A DNA stretch of 64,000 nucleotides. Source: SIG307 sp964609025. Lineage in GTDB: Bacteria; Bacillota; Clostridia; Lachnospirales; Lachnospiraceae. Location: the NCBI GenBank assembly GCA_964609025.1, contig CAZSQM010000003.1:90595-154594 (forward strand), written 5' to 3'. The translations under genes were made by a program, and so were the position numbers. Below the pieces are notes generated by a model that saw only the letters and a program-made list of their open reading frames with translations, was not told the DNA's origin and searched no databases. The first letter of the stretch is position 1. The number at the start of each line of letters is the position of its first letter. Positions 57,559-64,000 of the stretch are shown here, in pieces.

Positions 57559-58314
57559 ATGAAATTACAGCAATTGTTAAGTTATACACGGAAAGCGGTC
57601 GACGATTACCGGATGATACAACCGGGAGATAAAATCGCAATCGGTATTTCCGGCGGAAAAGACTCCCTTGCCCTGCTTTATGCACTTGCGGGACTCCGGC
57701 GTTTTTATCCGAATCCGTTTGAGCTTTGTGCGATTACGGTAGATTTAGGCTTCGGCGCATTTGATTTAAGTAAAATAGAGGCTCTTTGTGCGGAACTGGA
57801 AGTACCGTATTATATCCAAAAGACCGAAATCGGAGATGTGGTGTTTAACATCCGGGAAGAAAGTAATCCCTGCTCTTTATGCGCGAAGCTTCGAAAAGGG
57901 GCTTTTAACGATAAAGCAAAGGAATTAGGCTGTAATAAGTCCGCTTATGCCCATCATAAGGACGACGTCGTTGAAACGATGCTGCTGTCCCTGCTTTATG
58001 AAGGGCGCTATAACTGCTTCTCTCCTGTCACCTATCTGGACCGTTCGGACATTACCCTGATACGTCCGCTGATTTATGTGGAGGAGGCAGATATCATCGG
58101 ATTTCAGAAAAAATACAATCTTCCGGTGCAAAAGAATCCGTGTCCTGCCGACGGCTATACCAGACGTGCTTATGCGAAAGAACTTGTGAAACGTCTGAAC
58201 GAAGAGAACAAGGGGTCCAAGGAACGCCTGTTTCACGCTGTCACCGACGGTACGTTGCCCGCATGGAGGAAAAAGAGTGCGGAACAGGAGGAAACGGCCG
58301 GTAAAAGGATATAA
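57559..58314 (+). CDS. TtcA/TilS-family tRNA thiolation PP-loop ATPase
   Basis: The 251-residue protein has the PP-loop IGISGGKDSLALLYALAG (residues about 31-48), which adenylates the target nucleotide, and cysteines in NPCSLCAKLRKGAF and KNPCPADGYTRR expected for an iron-sulfur cluster. This matches TtcA, which thiolates cytidine 32 in tRNA, or the related Firmicute subgroup. It is convergent with the LysM gene at 58.3 kb. The exact nucleotide modified is inferred from the family. Confidence 0.88.
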   Translation: MKLQQLLSYTRKAVDDYRMIQPGDKIAIGISGGKDSLALLYALAGLRRFYPNPFELCAITVDLGFGAFDLSKIEALCAELEVPYYIQKTEIGDVVFNIREESNPCSLCAKLRKGAFNDKAKELGCNKSAYAHHKDDVVETMLLSLLYEGRYNCFSPVTYLDRSDITLIRPLIYVEEADIIGFQKKYNLPVQKNPCPADGYTRRAYAKELVKRLNEENKGSKERLFHAVTDGTLPAWRKKSAEQEETAGKRI

Positions 58315-58361
58315 CGCCAAACAGACACAGAGCCGTAACATTCCCATAAAGCCTGCCAAAA

Positions 58362-58754
58362 CTACGGCAGTTTCTTTACATAATATTGAATTACAAGATA
58401 AGTATCCGGATAAATGGTATCGCTTTCCAGATGATTGGTTTTCTTGATATCGTTTACAAAATCACGGATACTTTCTTTTTCGCTGCAATAAAAGCGCTCG
58501 GCAATCTTCCAGAGAGAATCATTCTCTGCCACACGGACGGAAACGATACGTCTTTCATAAGAAACGGTACTCTCCGCCTTTGCTTTTGCAGAGGGTACAA
58601 ATAAGCAAAGACCCAGTACCAGTAAAGCGGCTCCGAAAACCGCCGCAATAAGGCGCTGCAAAAAAATCCGGTTTCTTTTCCTACGTCTGTCGGCAGCAAG
58701 CGTTCTGAAAGAACGGTACTCTTCCCTGCTTTCTCTTACAGTTTCTCTATTCAT
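58362..58754 (-). CDS. yneA: YneA-like SOS cell-division suppressor with LysM domain
   Basis: The 130-residue protein has a basic N-terminus, one membrane segment (about residues 34-55) and a C-terminal LysM domain (about 72-126: VAENDSLWKIAERFYCSEKE). This is the layout of Bacillus YneA, which delays division after DNA damage. As in Bacillus it is divergent from lexA, and its promoter overlaps two LexA boxes. The gene name rests on layout and position, since sequence identity is low. Confidence 0.8.
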   Translation of the reverse strand: MNRETVRESREEYRSFRTLAADRRRKRNRIFLQRLIAAVFGAALLVLGLCLFVPSAKAKAESTVSYERRIVSVRVAENDSLWKIAERFYCSEKESIRDFVNDIKKTNHLESDTIYPDTYLVIQYYVKKLP

Positions 58755-58791
58755 ACATCATACCTCCTTGTAACAGCAGAACATACATTCT

Positions 58792-58805
58792 CGAACATCT
58801 GTTTA
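58792..58805 (-). promoter_or_regulatory. LexA (SOS) box 1
   Basis: CGAACATCTGTTTA matches the Firmicute SOS box CGAAC-N4-GTTCG with changes in the right arm. It lies just downstream of the yneA-like -10. Confidence 0.78.
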
Positions 58806-58806
58806 T

Positions 58807-58835
58807 AATATAACATGCAAACATTTGTTTGTCAA
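58807..58835 (-). promoter_or_regulatory. Sigma-A promoter of the yneA-like gene
   Basis: Read on the minus strand, TTGACA (58835-58830), a 17-base spacer and TATATT (58812-58807) form a good promoter. LexA box 2 fills the spacer and box 1 follows, the arrangement of a repressed SOS promoter. Confidence 0.85.
58818..58831 (-). promoter_or_regulatory. LexA (SOS) box 2
   Basis: CAAACATTTGTTTG is a near-perfect palindrome matching the SOS box core AAC-N4-GTT, in the spacer of the yneA-like promoter. Confidence 0.8.
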
Positions 58836-58853
58836 TAGATAAAATAAAAAATT

Positions 58854-58867
58854 CGAACAAAAGTTTG
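58854..58867 (+). promoter_or_regulatory. LexA (SOS) box 3
   Basis: CGAACAAAAGTTTG overlaps the TTGACA of the lexA promoter by three bases, the normal place for lexA autorepression. Confidence 0.82.
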
Positions 58868-58894
58868 ACAAACATGGGTTCTGTATGCTATACT
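58865..58894 (+). promoter_or_regulatory. Sigma-A promoter of lexA
   Basis: TTGACA (58865-58870), an 18-base spacer and TATACT (58889-58894) lie 32 bases before the lexA start, with SOS box 3 on the -35. Confidence 0.85.
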
Positions 58895-58926
58895 GAATCC
58901 AGAACAAGATGATGAGGAGGTATTTT

Positions 58927-59541
58927 ATGAGTTACGGTAAAATCACTGCCAAGCAGCAGGAAATTTTAGATTTTATGAAAGAACAGATTTTAAACAAGGG
59001 TTATCCGCCGGCAGTGCGCGAGATTTGCGAGGCGGTAAAATTAAAGTCTACTTCTTCCGTTCATGCCCATCTGGAAAGTCTGGAAAAGAACGGTTACATC
59101 CGCCGCGACCCGGCGAAGCCGCGTGCCATCGAAATCGTGGACGACAATTTTAATATTACCCGCCGTGAAATGGCGTATATACCGGTGGTCGGGACCGTTA
59201 CCGCAGGTCAGCCGATTCTTGCGGTAGAGAATATCGAGTCCTACTTTCCGATTCCGACGGATTATCTTCCGAACGCCGAAACCTTTATGTTGCATGTAAA
59301 GGGAGAAAGCATGATTAACGCCGGTATTTTTGACGGCGATCAGATTTTGGTTAAGAAACAAAATTATGCAAAAAACGGGGATTTTGTCGTTGCCTTGATT
59401 GAAGATTCCGTCACGGTAAAGACTTTTTATAAGGAAGACGGCTACTACCGCTTACAGCCGGAAAACGACACGATGGACCCGATTATCGTAAACGAAGTGG
59501 CGATTTTAGGAAAAGTCATCGGATTGTTCCGGATGTTCTAG
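58927..59541 (+). CDS. lexA: SOS repressor LexA
   Basis: LexA represses DNA-damage genes and cleaves itself when RecA is activated. ATG 58927 follows GAGGAGG, giving 204 residues. The winged helix is near the N-terminus (ITAKQQEILDFMKEQILNKG, STSSVHAHLESLEKNGYIRR). The self-cleavage Ala-Gly is in VGTVTAGQPILA, the catalytic Ser in VKGESMINAGI and the Lys in VTVKTFYKEDG. Its promoter carries an SOS box, and the divergent yneA-like gene carries two. Confidence 0.97.
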   Translation: MSYGKITAKQQEILDFMKEQILNKGYPPAVREICEAVKLKSTSSVHAHLESLEKNGYIRRDPAKPRAIEIVDDNFNITRREMAYIPVVGTVTAGQPILAVENIESYFPIPTDYLPNAETFMLHVKGESMINAGIFDGDQILVKKQNYAKNGDFVVALIEDSVTVKTFYKEDGYYRLQPENDTMDPIIVNEVAILGKVIGLFRMF

Positions 59542-59584
59542 GTGTACTGCTCCTCTATGATGCTTAAGAGATAACAATCCGTTT

Positions 59585-59616
59585 ATGGGGCTGATACATA
59601 TTGGTATACAGCCCCA
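59585..59616. terminator. Hairpin between convergent lexA and the XRE fragment
   Basis: ATGGGGCTG plus ATAC pairs with GTAT plus CAGCCCCAT, with one bulged A and a six-base loop. Tails on both sides are only moderately T-rich. It probably ends lexA transcription and perhaps the minus-strand gene. Confidence 0.5.
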
Positions 59617-59625
59617 TCTGGTTGT

Positions 59626-59949
59626 TTAACGGATAAATGTTTCAATTTCTTCGTAAGTCCATTTCTTTGAAGGAAGAATTACGGCATGCTCCTCTCCTAC
59701 GATTTCTTTTAAAATACGTAATTCCAGCGTCTGACGGTGCTTTAAATGTGCAATCAAATCTTCAAAGCTTTCCAGGCCGTGCTTCTTTCCGTATGGCGAG
59801 TTTCGGATAAATTCCATCATTAGCTGATACCACACCGGATTTCCATGAGTATCCGAACGCTCCTTTTGAATTACCTTGATATTGGATTCGATATCATCAC
59901 TACGGAAACAGGAACCTGCTTTGCAATAGTTGTAGCATTGACGGTACAT
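59626..59949 (-). CDS. Out-of-frame C-terminal part of the XRE regulator
   Basis: The 107-residue frame begins MYRQCYNYCKAGSCFRSDD, with a C-x3-C-x4-C cluster, and continues with a helical end. The same frame stays open and protein-like upstream of this ATG for about 13 more codons (KSGYVTGWAEDIC), back to a run of seven A on the coding strand at 59998-59992. There it would join the upstream regulator if one A were skipped. It is therefore most likely the detached end of that protein rather than an independent gene. No ribosome binding site is seen before the ATG. Confidence 0.65.
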   Translation of the reverse strand: MYRQCYNYCKAGSCFRSDDIESNIKVIQKERSDTHGNPVWYQLMMEFIRNSPYGKKHGLESFEDLIAHLKHRQTLELRILKEIVGEEHAVILPSKKWTYEEIETFIR

Positions 59950-60697
59950 GCATATATCCTCCGCCCAGCCGGTAACATATCCGCTCTTCTCTTTTTTTCA
60001 GCGTGAGCGGAAGTGATTCCATTGCAGCCACAGTGTCTTCTTCTGTTAGTTCGGCAGCCTCTGCGATTTCCTTTGCGGAAACATATCTGTCAAAATCGTT
60101 CACAGTTAGATTATAGAGCGCATACATGACCTGTAAAACATTCGGCTTTGTCATAAGTTTCAGTGTCAGTAATAATTTGTGCAGGTCTTCCTCAGACGGT
60201 GTTTTGTAGTCACGCCCCAGTGAAACAAATACACCGTTTCCGGCACGGGCAGTACTTCCTTCCGCGACGGAGCAGGCGGAAAAGCCCCAGTAATAGGTAT
60301 CTTTCCTGGCGTTTGCTTTGTCCGAGTCCCATTGGAGCTCGTTCCTATAACCGTTACTTACCATAACCTCATGCATCAAAAGGACAATCCGGTATGCGGA
60401 TTCAAACACATCCTCTTCCGGCATGGATGCAAACCGGTTTCGTAACTCAAAAATGAAGTCTTCCTTACCGGAACGAGTTTCGGAATTTTGAAATGTATAT
60501 CCAAACAGCTCGTCTATGGATACCTTAAAATAGCCCGCAAGTGCTGGAATCAGACTGATATCCGGGCAACATTGACCGGACTCCCATTTGCTTACCGCCT
60601 GATTCGTGACACCGAGCGCCTTTGCCAGTTCCTCCTGTGTAACCCCTTTTTCTTTCCGTAAAAAAGTGATTTTTTCATTTATCTTTGTCATATTCAT
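59900..60697 (-). CDS. XRE-family transcriptional regulator, frameshifted
   Basis: The 265-residue frame starts with a clear helix-turn-helix: ITFLRKEKGVTQEELAKALG, then VTNQAVSKWESGQCCPDISL (residues about 8-50). A linker and a further winged-helix-like part (DRYVSAKEIAEAAELTEEDT) follow. After residue about 235 the frame runs through a seven-A tract and then ends LLQSRFLFP, while the better C-terminal sequence continues in the next frame. The full protein would be about 357 residues. A palindrome in its leader is a likely autoregulatory operator. Confidence 0.8.
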   Translation of the reverse strand: MNMTKINEKITFLRKEKGVTQEELAKALGVTNQAVSKWESGQCCPDISLIPALAGYFKVSIDELFGYTFQNSETRSGKEDFIFELRNRFASMPEEDVFESAYRIVLLMHEVMVSNGYRNELQWDSDKANARKDTYYWGFSACSVAEGSTARAGNGVFVSLGRDYKTPSEEDLHKLLLTLKLMTKPNVLQVMYALYNLTVNDFDRYVSAKEIAEAAELTEEDTVAAMESLPLTLKKREERICYRLGGGYMHVPSMLQLLQSRFLFP

Positions 60698-60731
60698 GTG
60701 TAGACCTCCCTTGGATCAGTGTCGTATTTTG

Positions 60732-60745
60732 CAAGATGCATCTTG
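60732..60745 (-). promoter_or_regulatory. Palindromic operator of the XRE gene
   Basis: CAAGATGCATCTTG is a perfect 14-bp palindrome in the leader, about 14 bases downstream of the -10 and 34 bases before the start codon. XRE regulators often bind such sites in their own promoters. Confidence 0.65.
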
Positions 60746-60758
60746 TAGCTACACATAA

Positions 60759-60787
60759 ATCATATATTATCTGCTTCGTTTAAGCAA
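60759..60787 (-). promoter_or_regulatory. Sigma-A promoter of the XRE gene
   Basis: Read on the minus strand, TTGCTT (60787-60782), a 17-base spacer and TATGAT (60764-60759) precede the palindrome and the GGGAGG ribosome binding site. Confidence 0.68.
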
Positions 60788-60800
60788 TAACGCATTTGTT

Positions 60801-60847
60801 TGAAAAAAAATCCGACGTTCCAACTACCGGTTGGAGCATCGGATTTT
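60801..60847 (-). terminator. Terminator of the obg-rsfS operon
   Basis: On the minus strand AAAATCCGA and TCGGATTTT pair, with an inner six-base stem TCCAAC/GTTGGA, followed by a run of eight T. It lies 25 bases after the rsfS stop. Confidence 0.9.
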
Positions 60848-60871
60848 CCTTAAAAGCTGTTTTTAGTACCA

Positions 60872-61225
60872 TTATAAGCTCTCCGGCGCTACTGCCTTAC
60901 CGTCTCTCCAGATACGCTCCAAATCATAGAATAAGCGGTCTTCCCTGGAGAAAATGTGTATTACCACATCGTTAAAATCCATCAGAATCCAGCCGGAAGA
61001 ACGAATCCCCTCCACACGTTCCGGATGAATTTTGTGCTTTGCAAGCTCCTCTGTCACCTGGTCTACCATTGCCTCTACCTGGGAGGAGTTGGTGCCGTTT
61101 GCAATGACAAAGTAGTCTGCAATTACGGAAATGTCAGCAATATCAATGATTTTGATATCCTCCGCCTTTTTATCGTCCAATGCCTTGTATGCGATTTTTA
61201 CGATTTCTTTTGCTCTGTCGGTCAT
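60872..61225 (-). CDS. rsfS: Ribosome silencing factor RsfS
   Basis: RsfS binds L14 on the 50S subunit and prevents subunit joining when nutrients are scarce. The 117-residue protein has the family core IKIIDIADISVIADYFVIAN, then GTNSSQVEAMVDQVTEELAK and GIRSSGWILMDFNDVVIHIF. It is the last gene of the minus-strand operon, as in Bacillus (yqeL). Confidence 0.95.
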   Translation of the reverse strand: MTDRAKEIVKIAYKALDDKKAEDIKIIDIADISVIADYFVIANGTNSSQVEAMVDQVTEELAKHKIHPERVEGIRSSGWILMDFNDVVIHIFSREDRLFYDLERIWRDGKAVAPESL

Positions 61226-61296
61226 TTGGTTCCCTCCTGCATTTCGTTGAAATTATCATTTTTATGCCTGTCTTGAAAATACAAAGTACGCTAATG

Positions 61297-62484
61297 TTAT
61301 TCATACCGTTTCTGATACTCTTTAAAGGTATCCGCCGTGGTCATATCGATCTCCTGTCCGGATTTGCCGAGATATCGAAGTGTATTTTTTAAGGCCAGAT
61401 AGACTGCTTTATCGATATCCTGAAAGGCAATCTGCCTGATTTCGTTTAAATCCGGCGTTGTCGGCTGGGTCCGGAACGGTTCCAGATAGTCCGCAAGAAA
61501 CACGACTTTTTCCAAATCGGTCATCCCCGGACGTCCCGTGGTATGATAGGAAATAGCGGAAAGAATTTCTTCCTCCGTAATAAAATAGTGTTTTCTGGCG
61601 TAATATGCCCCAAGCTTTCCGTGAAGTAAAAATCCGTTGCGGCGCTCTACTTCCGTTACCGGAACGGAATACTTATCACAATCCGCAACCAGCTGTTCAT
61701 CCGAATACGCTTTTGCACAGTCGTGAAGAATTCCCGCAATCAATGCCTGTTCCGGGGCGTGGCCTAACGATACGGCATAAGCGGCTGCAAGATGTGCCAC
61801 CGCTACGGAGTGCAAATAACGCTTTCGCGGTAAGATACGCTGCATCTCCGCATCCAGCTCCGAAAATGTTACCTTGGAAAATAACCGGTGCTCCTGCAGA
61901 TACGCATATACGCTGTTCGGTAAATATTGTTTTACCCGTTCCGGTTCTCCGGTAAAAAACGCTTCTCTGATTTCGTTGGAAGAAATCGGATAATCGGATA
62001 ATACTACCGTGCCGATATCGGCTGCCGGGAACCGCTTACGCAAGAAATCCGCAGCTAAGACGACCTGCTCCGTTTCGTATCCTGCCCTGCCCGCCGCCAG
62101 AAGTGCGGCAAGCTCCAAAATACGTTCCGGACGCCGCCAGCTTAAAAAATTGACAAGTGAATCGCCGCCGATAATAAAATAAAATCGCACATCAGGGAAC
62201 TCCTTCGTCAAAAGTTCCAGCGTATCCGCGGTGTAGGTAAGCCCTTCACGCGCAAGCTCAAAGTCGGAAACAATAAACTTCGGATTTGCCTTTGCGGCCA
62301 GGCTTGTTAAATGAAGGCGTTCTTCCTCCGAAAGCATGGCAAAATGCGGCTTGTGCGGCGGAAGCTTTGACGGCATCAGCCACACTTCCTCCAGACCGTA
62401 CTGCTCCATTGCTGCCGAGGCAAGGGCTAAATGGCCGTTATGAATCGGGTTAAAGGTCCCGCCGAGAATTCCGATTTTCTTCAT
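61297..62484 (-). CDS. nadD: NadD-YqeK fusion: nicotinate-nucleotide adenylyltransferase plus HD phosphohydrolase
   Basis: The 395-residue protein joins two enzymes that are separate in Bacillus. Residues 1 to about 200 are NadD (GILGGTFNPIHNGHLALA, then YPISSNEIREAFFTGE), which makes deamido-NAD. Residues about 205-395 are a YqeK-like HD domain (RYLHSVAVAHLAAAYAV, LIAGILHDCAKAY, ISYHTTGRPGMTDLEK), which in related bacteria hydrolyses diadenosine tetraphosphate. The frame is continuous across the join, with no internal stop. Gene order matches the Bacillus yqeI-nadD-yqeK-yqeL operon. Confidence 0.93.
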   Translation of the reverse strand: MKKIGILGGTFNPIHNGHLALASAAMEQYGLEEVWLMPSKLPPHKPHFAMLSEEERLHLTSLAAKANPKFIVSDFELAREGLTYTADTLELLTKEFPDVRFYFIIGGDSLVNFLSWRRPERILELAALLAAGRAGYETEQVVLAADFLRKRFPAADIGTVVLSDYPISSNEIREAFFTGEPERVKQYLPNSVYAYLQEHRLFSKVTFSELDAEMQRILPRKRYLHSVAVAHLAAAYAVSLGHAPEQALIAGILHDCAKAYSDEQLVADCDKYSVPVTEVERRNGFLLHGKLGAYYARKHYFITEEEILSAISYHTTGRPGMTDLEKVVFLADYLEPFRTQPTTPDLNEIRQIAFQDIDKAVYLALKNTLRYLGKSGQEIDMTTADTFKEYQKRYE

Positions 62485-62553
62485 AGTAGCTCCATTCTGC
62501 CGCTTCTTTCCCGGAAACTCCGGTAATGCGGCTGCCGATCGAATACTGAAACC

Positions 62554-62850
62554 CTACTTCGGGAGAACAATTTTTCTTTTTTCCGGCTGTCTTGCCTCAC
62601 GATACAGTACAATCTTTTTCCCGATGACCTGTACTACCTCGGAATCGGTATTTTCCGCAATGGCGTATGCAAGCTCCTTCGGCTCGTCCATACAGTTCTT
62701 TAAGACCGAAATCTTAATCAGCTCTCTTGCCTCCAATGCTTCTTCCACGCTGTCCAGATACTCCGTGGTAAGTCCCCCTTTTCCGATTTGGAAAATCGGG
62801 TCCATGTTCATGGCAAGTCCTTTTAAATATGCTCTCTGTTTTGTTGTCAT
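62554..62850 (-). CDS. yhbY: YhbY-family ribosome assembly RNA-binding protein
   Basis: The 98-residue protein is a single CRM-type RNA-binding domain: KQRAYLKGLAMNMDPIFQIG, then GLTTEYLDSVEEALEARELI, and VVQVIGKKIVLYRE near the end. YhbY/YqeI binds pre-50S particles. It lies between obg and nadD in the operon. Confidence 0.93.
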   Translation of the reverse strand: MTTKQRAYLKGLAMNMDPIFQIGKGGLTTEYLDSVEEALEARELIKISVLKNCMDEPKELAYAIAENTDSEVVQVIGKKIVLYREARQPEKRKIVLPK

Positions 62851-62861
62851 GGTATCCTCAC

Positions 62862-64000
62862 TTATTTATAATAATCAAATTGCAGACCATACATACGCAC
62901 GGTATCGCCGTCCTGAATTCCCATTGCCTCCAGTTCGTCCAGAATACCGTTGTTCTTTAAGAAATTCTGGAAAAATTCAAAGCCCTTTTCCGAATCGATA
63001 TTGGTGTAGCCGAGCATTTTTTCGATACGAGGACCTTCTACTACATACATCTTTTCCTCTTCGTCGTACTCTACCGTATATGGTTCGTTCGGCAATGTTA
63101 AGGTATCTAAGGAAAATTCTCTCTCAAATACAATCGGGTCTTCTTTTGTTTCCTTTAACAGCTCCGTAACGGCATACAAAAGCTCCTTTACCCCCTTGCC
63201 GCTGACTGCGGAAATCGCATAAACCGGAATATTTTCCTCCGCGAAGGCATCCCGTAAGCGGGAAACGGCTTCCTCGGCCTCTTCCGGAAGCATAACGTCC
63301 GTTTTGTTTGCCGCAATAATCTGCGGTTTCTTTGCAAGCATATCGTCATACGCCGCGAGCTCTGCATTGATTGTCTTAATATCCTCTACCGGATCACGGC
63401 CTTCGGTGGATGCTACATCTACCACATGAATCAGGACACGGGTACGTTCCACGTGACGTAAAAATTCATGTCCGAGTCCGATTCCCTCGGAAGCACCTTC
63501 AATCAGTCCCGGAATATCGGCAATGACAAAACCGTTACCGTTTTCCATATCTACCACGCCGAGGTTCGGATTCAGGGTAGTAAAATGGTAGTTTGCGATT
63601 TTCGGCTTTGCATTGGTAACACGGGATAAAAAGGTGGATTTTCCTACATTCGGAAAACCAATCAGACCAACGTCCGCGATTACCTTTAATTCTAAGATAA
63701 CATTTAATTCCTGTGCATCCTGACCCGGCTGCGCATACTTCGGCACCTGCATGGTTGCGGTAGCGTAATGCTGGTTTCCCTTACCGCCGCGACCGCCCTT
63801 TAAAATCACCTCACGACGATTTTCATGGGACATATCGGTAATGACCTTGCCGGTTTCCTTTTCCTTGATTACGGTTCCTTCCGGCACCTTTAAAATCTTA
63901 TCGGCACCGTTTTTGCCGGTACAGCGGTTGGTTCCGCCGTTTTCCCCGTCTTCCGCGCAGTATTTCCGGATAAAGCGGTAATCGGCAAGCGTATTTAAGC
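62862..64000 (-). CDS. obg: GTPase Obg, 5' end outside the window
   Basis: Obg (CgtA) is an essential GTPase linked to 50S assembly and stress. The frame is open up to position 64000, so the N-terminus is missing. An internal ATG at 63887 is not the start, because the preceding codons continue the Gly-rich Obg fold (CAEDGENGGTNRCTGKNGAD). Visible parts are GGRGGKGNQHYAT, the G1 P-loop GFPNVGKSTFLS, DIPGLIEGASEGIGLGHEFL, NKTDVML, and the C-terminal OCT domain (about the last 70 residues, ending GDTVRMYGLQFDYYK). Confidence 0.97.
   Translation of the reverse strand, partial: LNTLADYRFIRKYCAEDGENGGTNRCTGKNGADKILKVPEGTVIKEKETGKVITDMSHENRREVILKGGRGGKGNQHYATATMQVPKYAQPGQDAQELNVILELKVIADVGLIGFPNVGKSTFLSRVTNAKPKIANYHFTTLNPNLGVVDMENGNGFVIADIPGLIEGASEGIGLGHEFLRHVERTRVLIHVVDVASTEGRDPVEDIKTINAELAAYDDMLAKKPQIIAANKTDVMLPEEAEEAVSRLRDAFAEENIPVYAISAVSGKGVKELLYAVTELLKETKEDPIVFEREFSLDTLTLPNEPYTVEYDEEEKMYVVEGPRIEKMLGYTNIDSEKGFEFFQNFLKNNGILDELEAMGIQDGDTVRMYGLQFDYYK

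Noticed and set aside
1..64000. tRNA, rRNA, tmRNA, CRISPR arrays and complete insertion sequences
   Set aside because: I looked for clover-leaf-like runs, regular direct repeats with spacers and transposase frames and found none that I could support.

Overview
The window looks like a piece of chromosome from an endospore-forming, Gram-positive Clostridia bacterium, most likely a Lachnospiraceae-type organism. The evidence is a spoIVA gene, a shape/division cluster in the order radC-mreB-mreC-mreD-PBP2-minC-minD-minE-rodA-mgsA, a sepF-ylmH-divIVA-lspA-rluD cluster, a lexA gene paired divergently with a yneA-like LysM gene, strong AGGAGG-type ribosome binding sites and TTGACA/TATAAT promoters. 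No rRNA, tRNA, CRISPR array or intact insertion sequence was seen.

Region 1 (1-20 kb) is a dense run of plus-strand housekeeping genes: trmD, a chemotaxis receptor, rplS, lepB, rbgA, rnhB, a FlhB-tail protein, yraN, pgeF, a DUF512 radical-SAM-like protein, der, plsY, gpsA, spoIVA, a secreted SH3-NlpC/P60 hydrolase, a membrane MutS-like ATPase, rnhA and mutS. Region 2 (19.4-28.5 kb) is a core mutS-mutL-miaA block broken up by accessory genes: an AT-rich sugar-epimerase homologue, an Old Yellow Enzyme, four GNAT acetyltransferases, a small P-loop kinase, a DUF3267 membrane protein, a C_GCAxxG_C_C protein and the tail of a dead DUF4143 ATPase. Region 3 (28.5-49.3 kb) returns to core genes: the mre/min/rodA cluster, then mgsA, a D,D-carboxypeptidase, an HlyD-like protein, yggS, sepF, ylmH, divIVA, aroB, lspA, rluD, an intact DUF4143 ATPase and an orphan BlaI-type repressor.

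Region 4 (49.3-60.7 kb) is where gene direction changes. Nearly everything before it reads plus. Core genes after it (rsfS, nadD-yqeK, yhbY, obg) read minus. The switch contains a XerS-like tyrosine recombinase and, just upstream of its promoter, a 28-bp sequence resembling a dif site. It also holds an AT-rich secreted serine protease, an unknown lipoprotein, structured non-coding DNA, two secreted cell-wall enzymes, a TtcA-family tRNA thiolase, the SOS pair yneA/lexA with three LexA boxes, and a frameshifted XRE regulator. I infer that this is at or near the replication terminus. Region 5 (60.8-64 kb) is the minus-strand obg-yhbY-nadD/yqeK-rsfS operon, with obg cut by the window edge.

The most interesting signals are the candidate dif/Xer terminus; a spoIVA promoter whose -10 lies in the loop of a hairpin that also buries the spoIVA ribosome binding site; the A7 frameshift in the XRE regulator; an approximately 270-residue insert inside the PBP2 transpeptidase domain; and an epimerase homologue with altered active-site motifs placed between mutS and mutL. 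I did not find a clearly new multi-gene defence or metabolic system.
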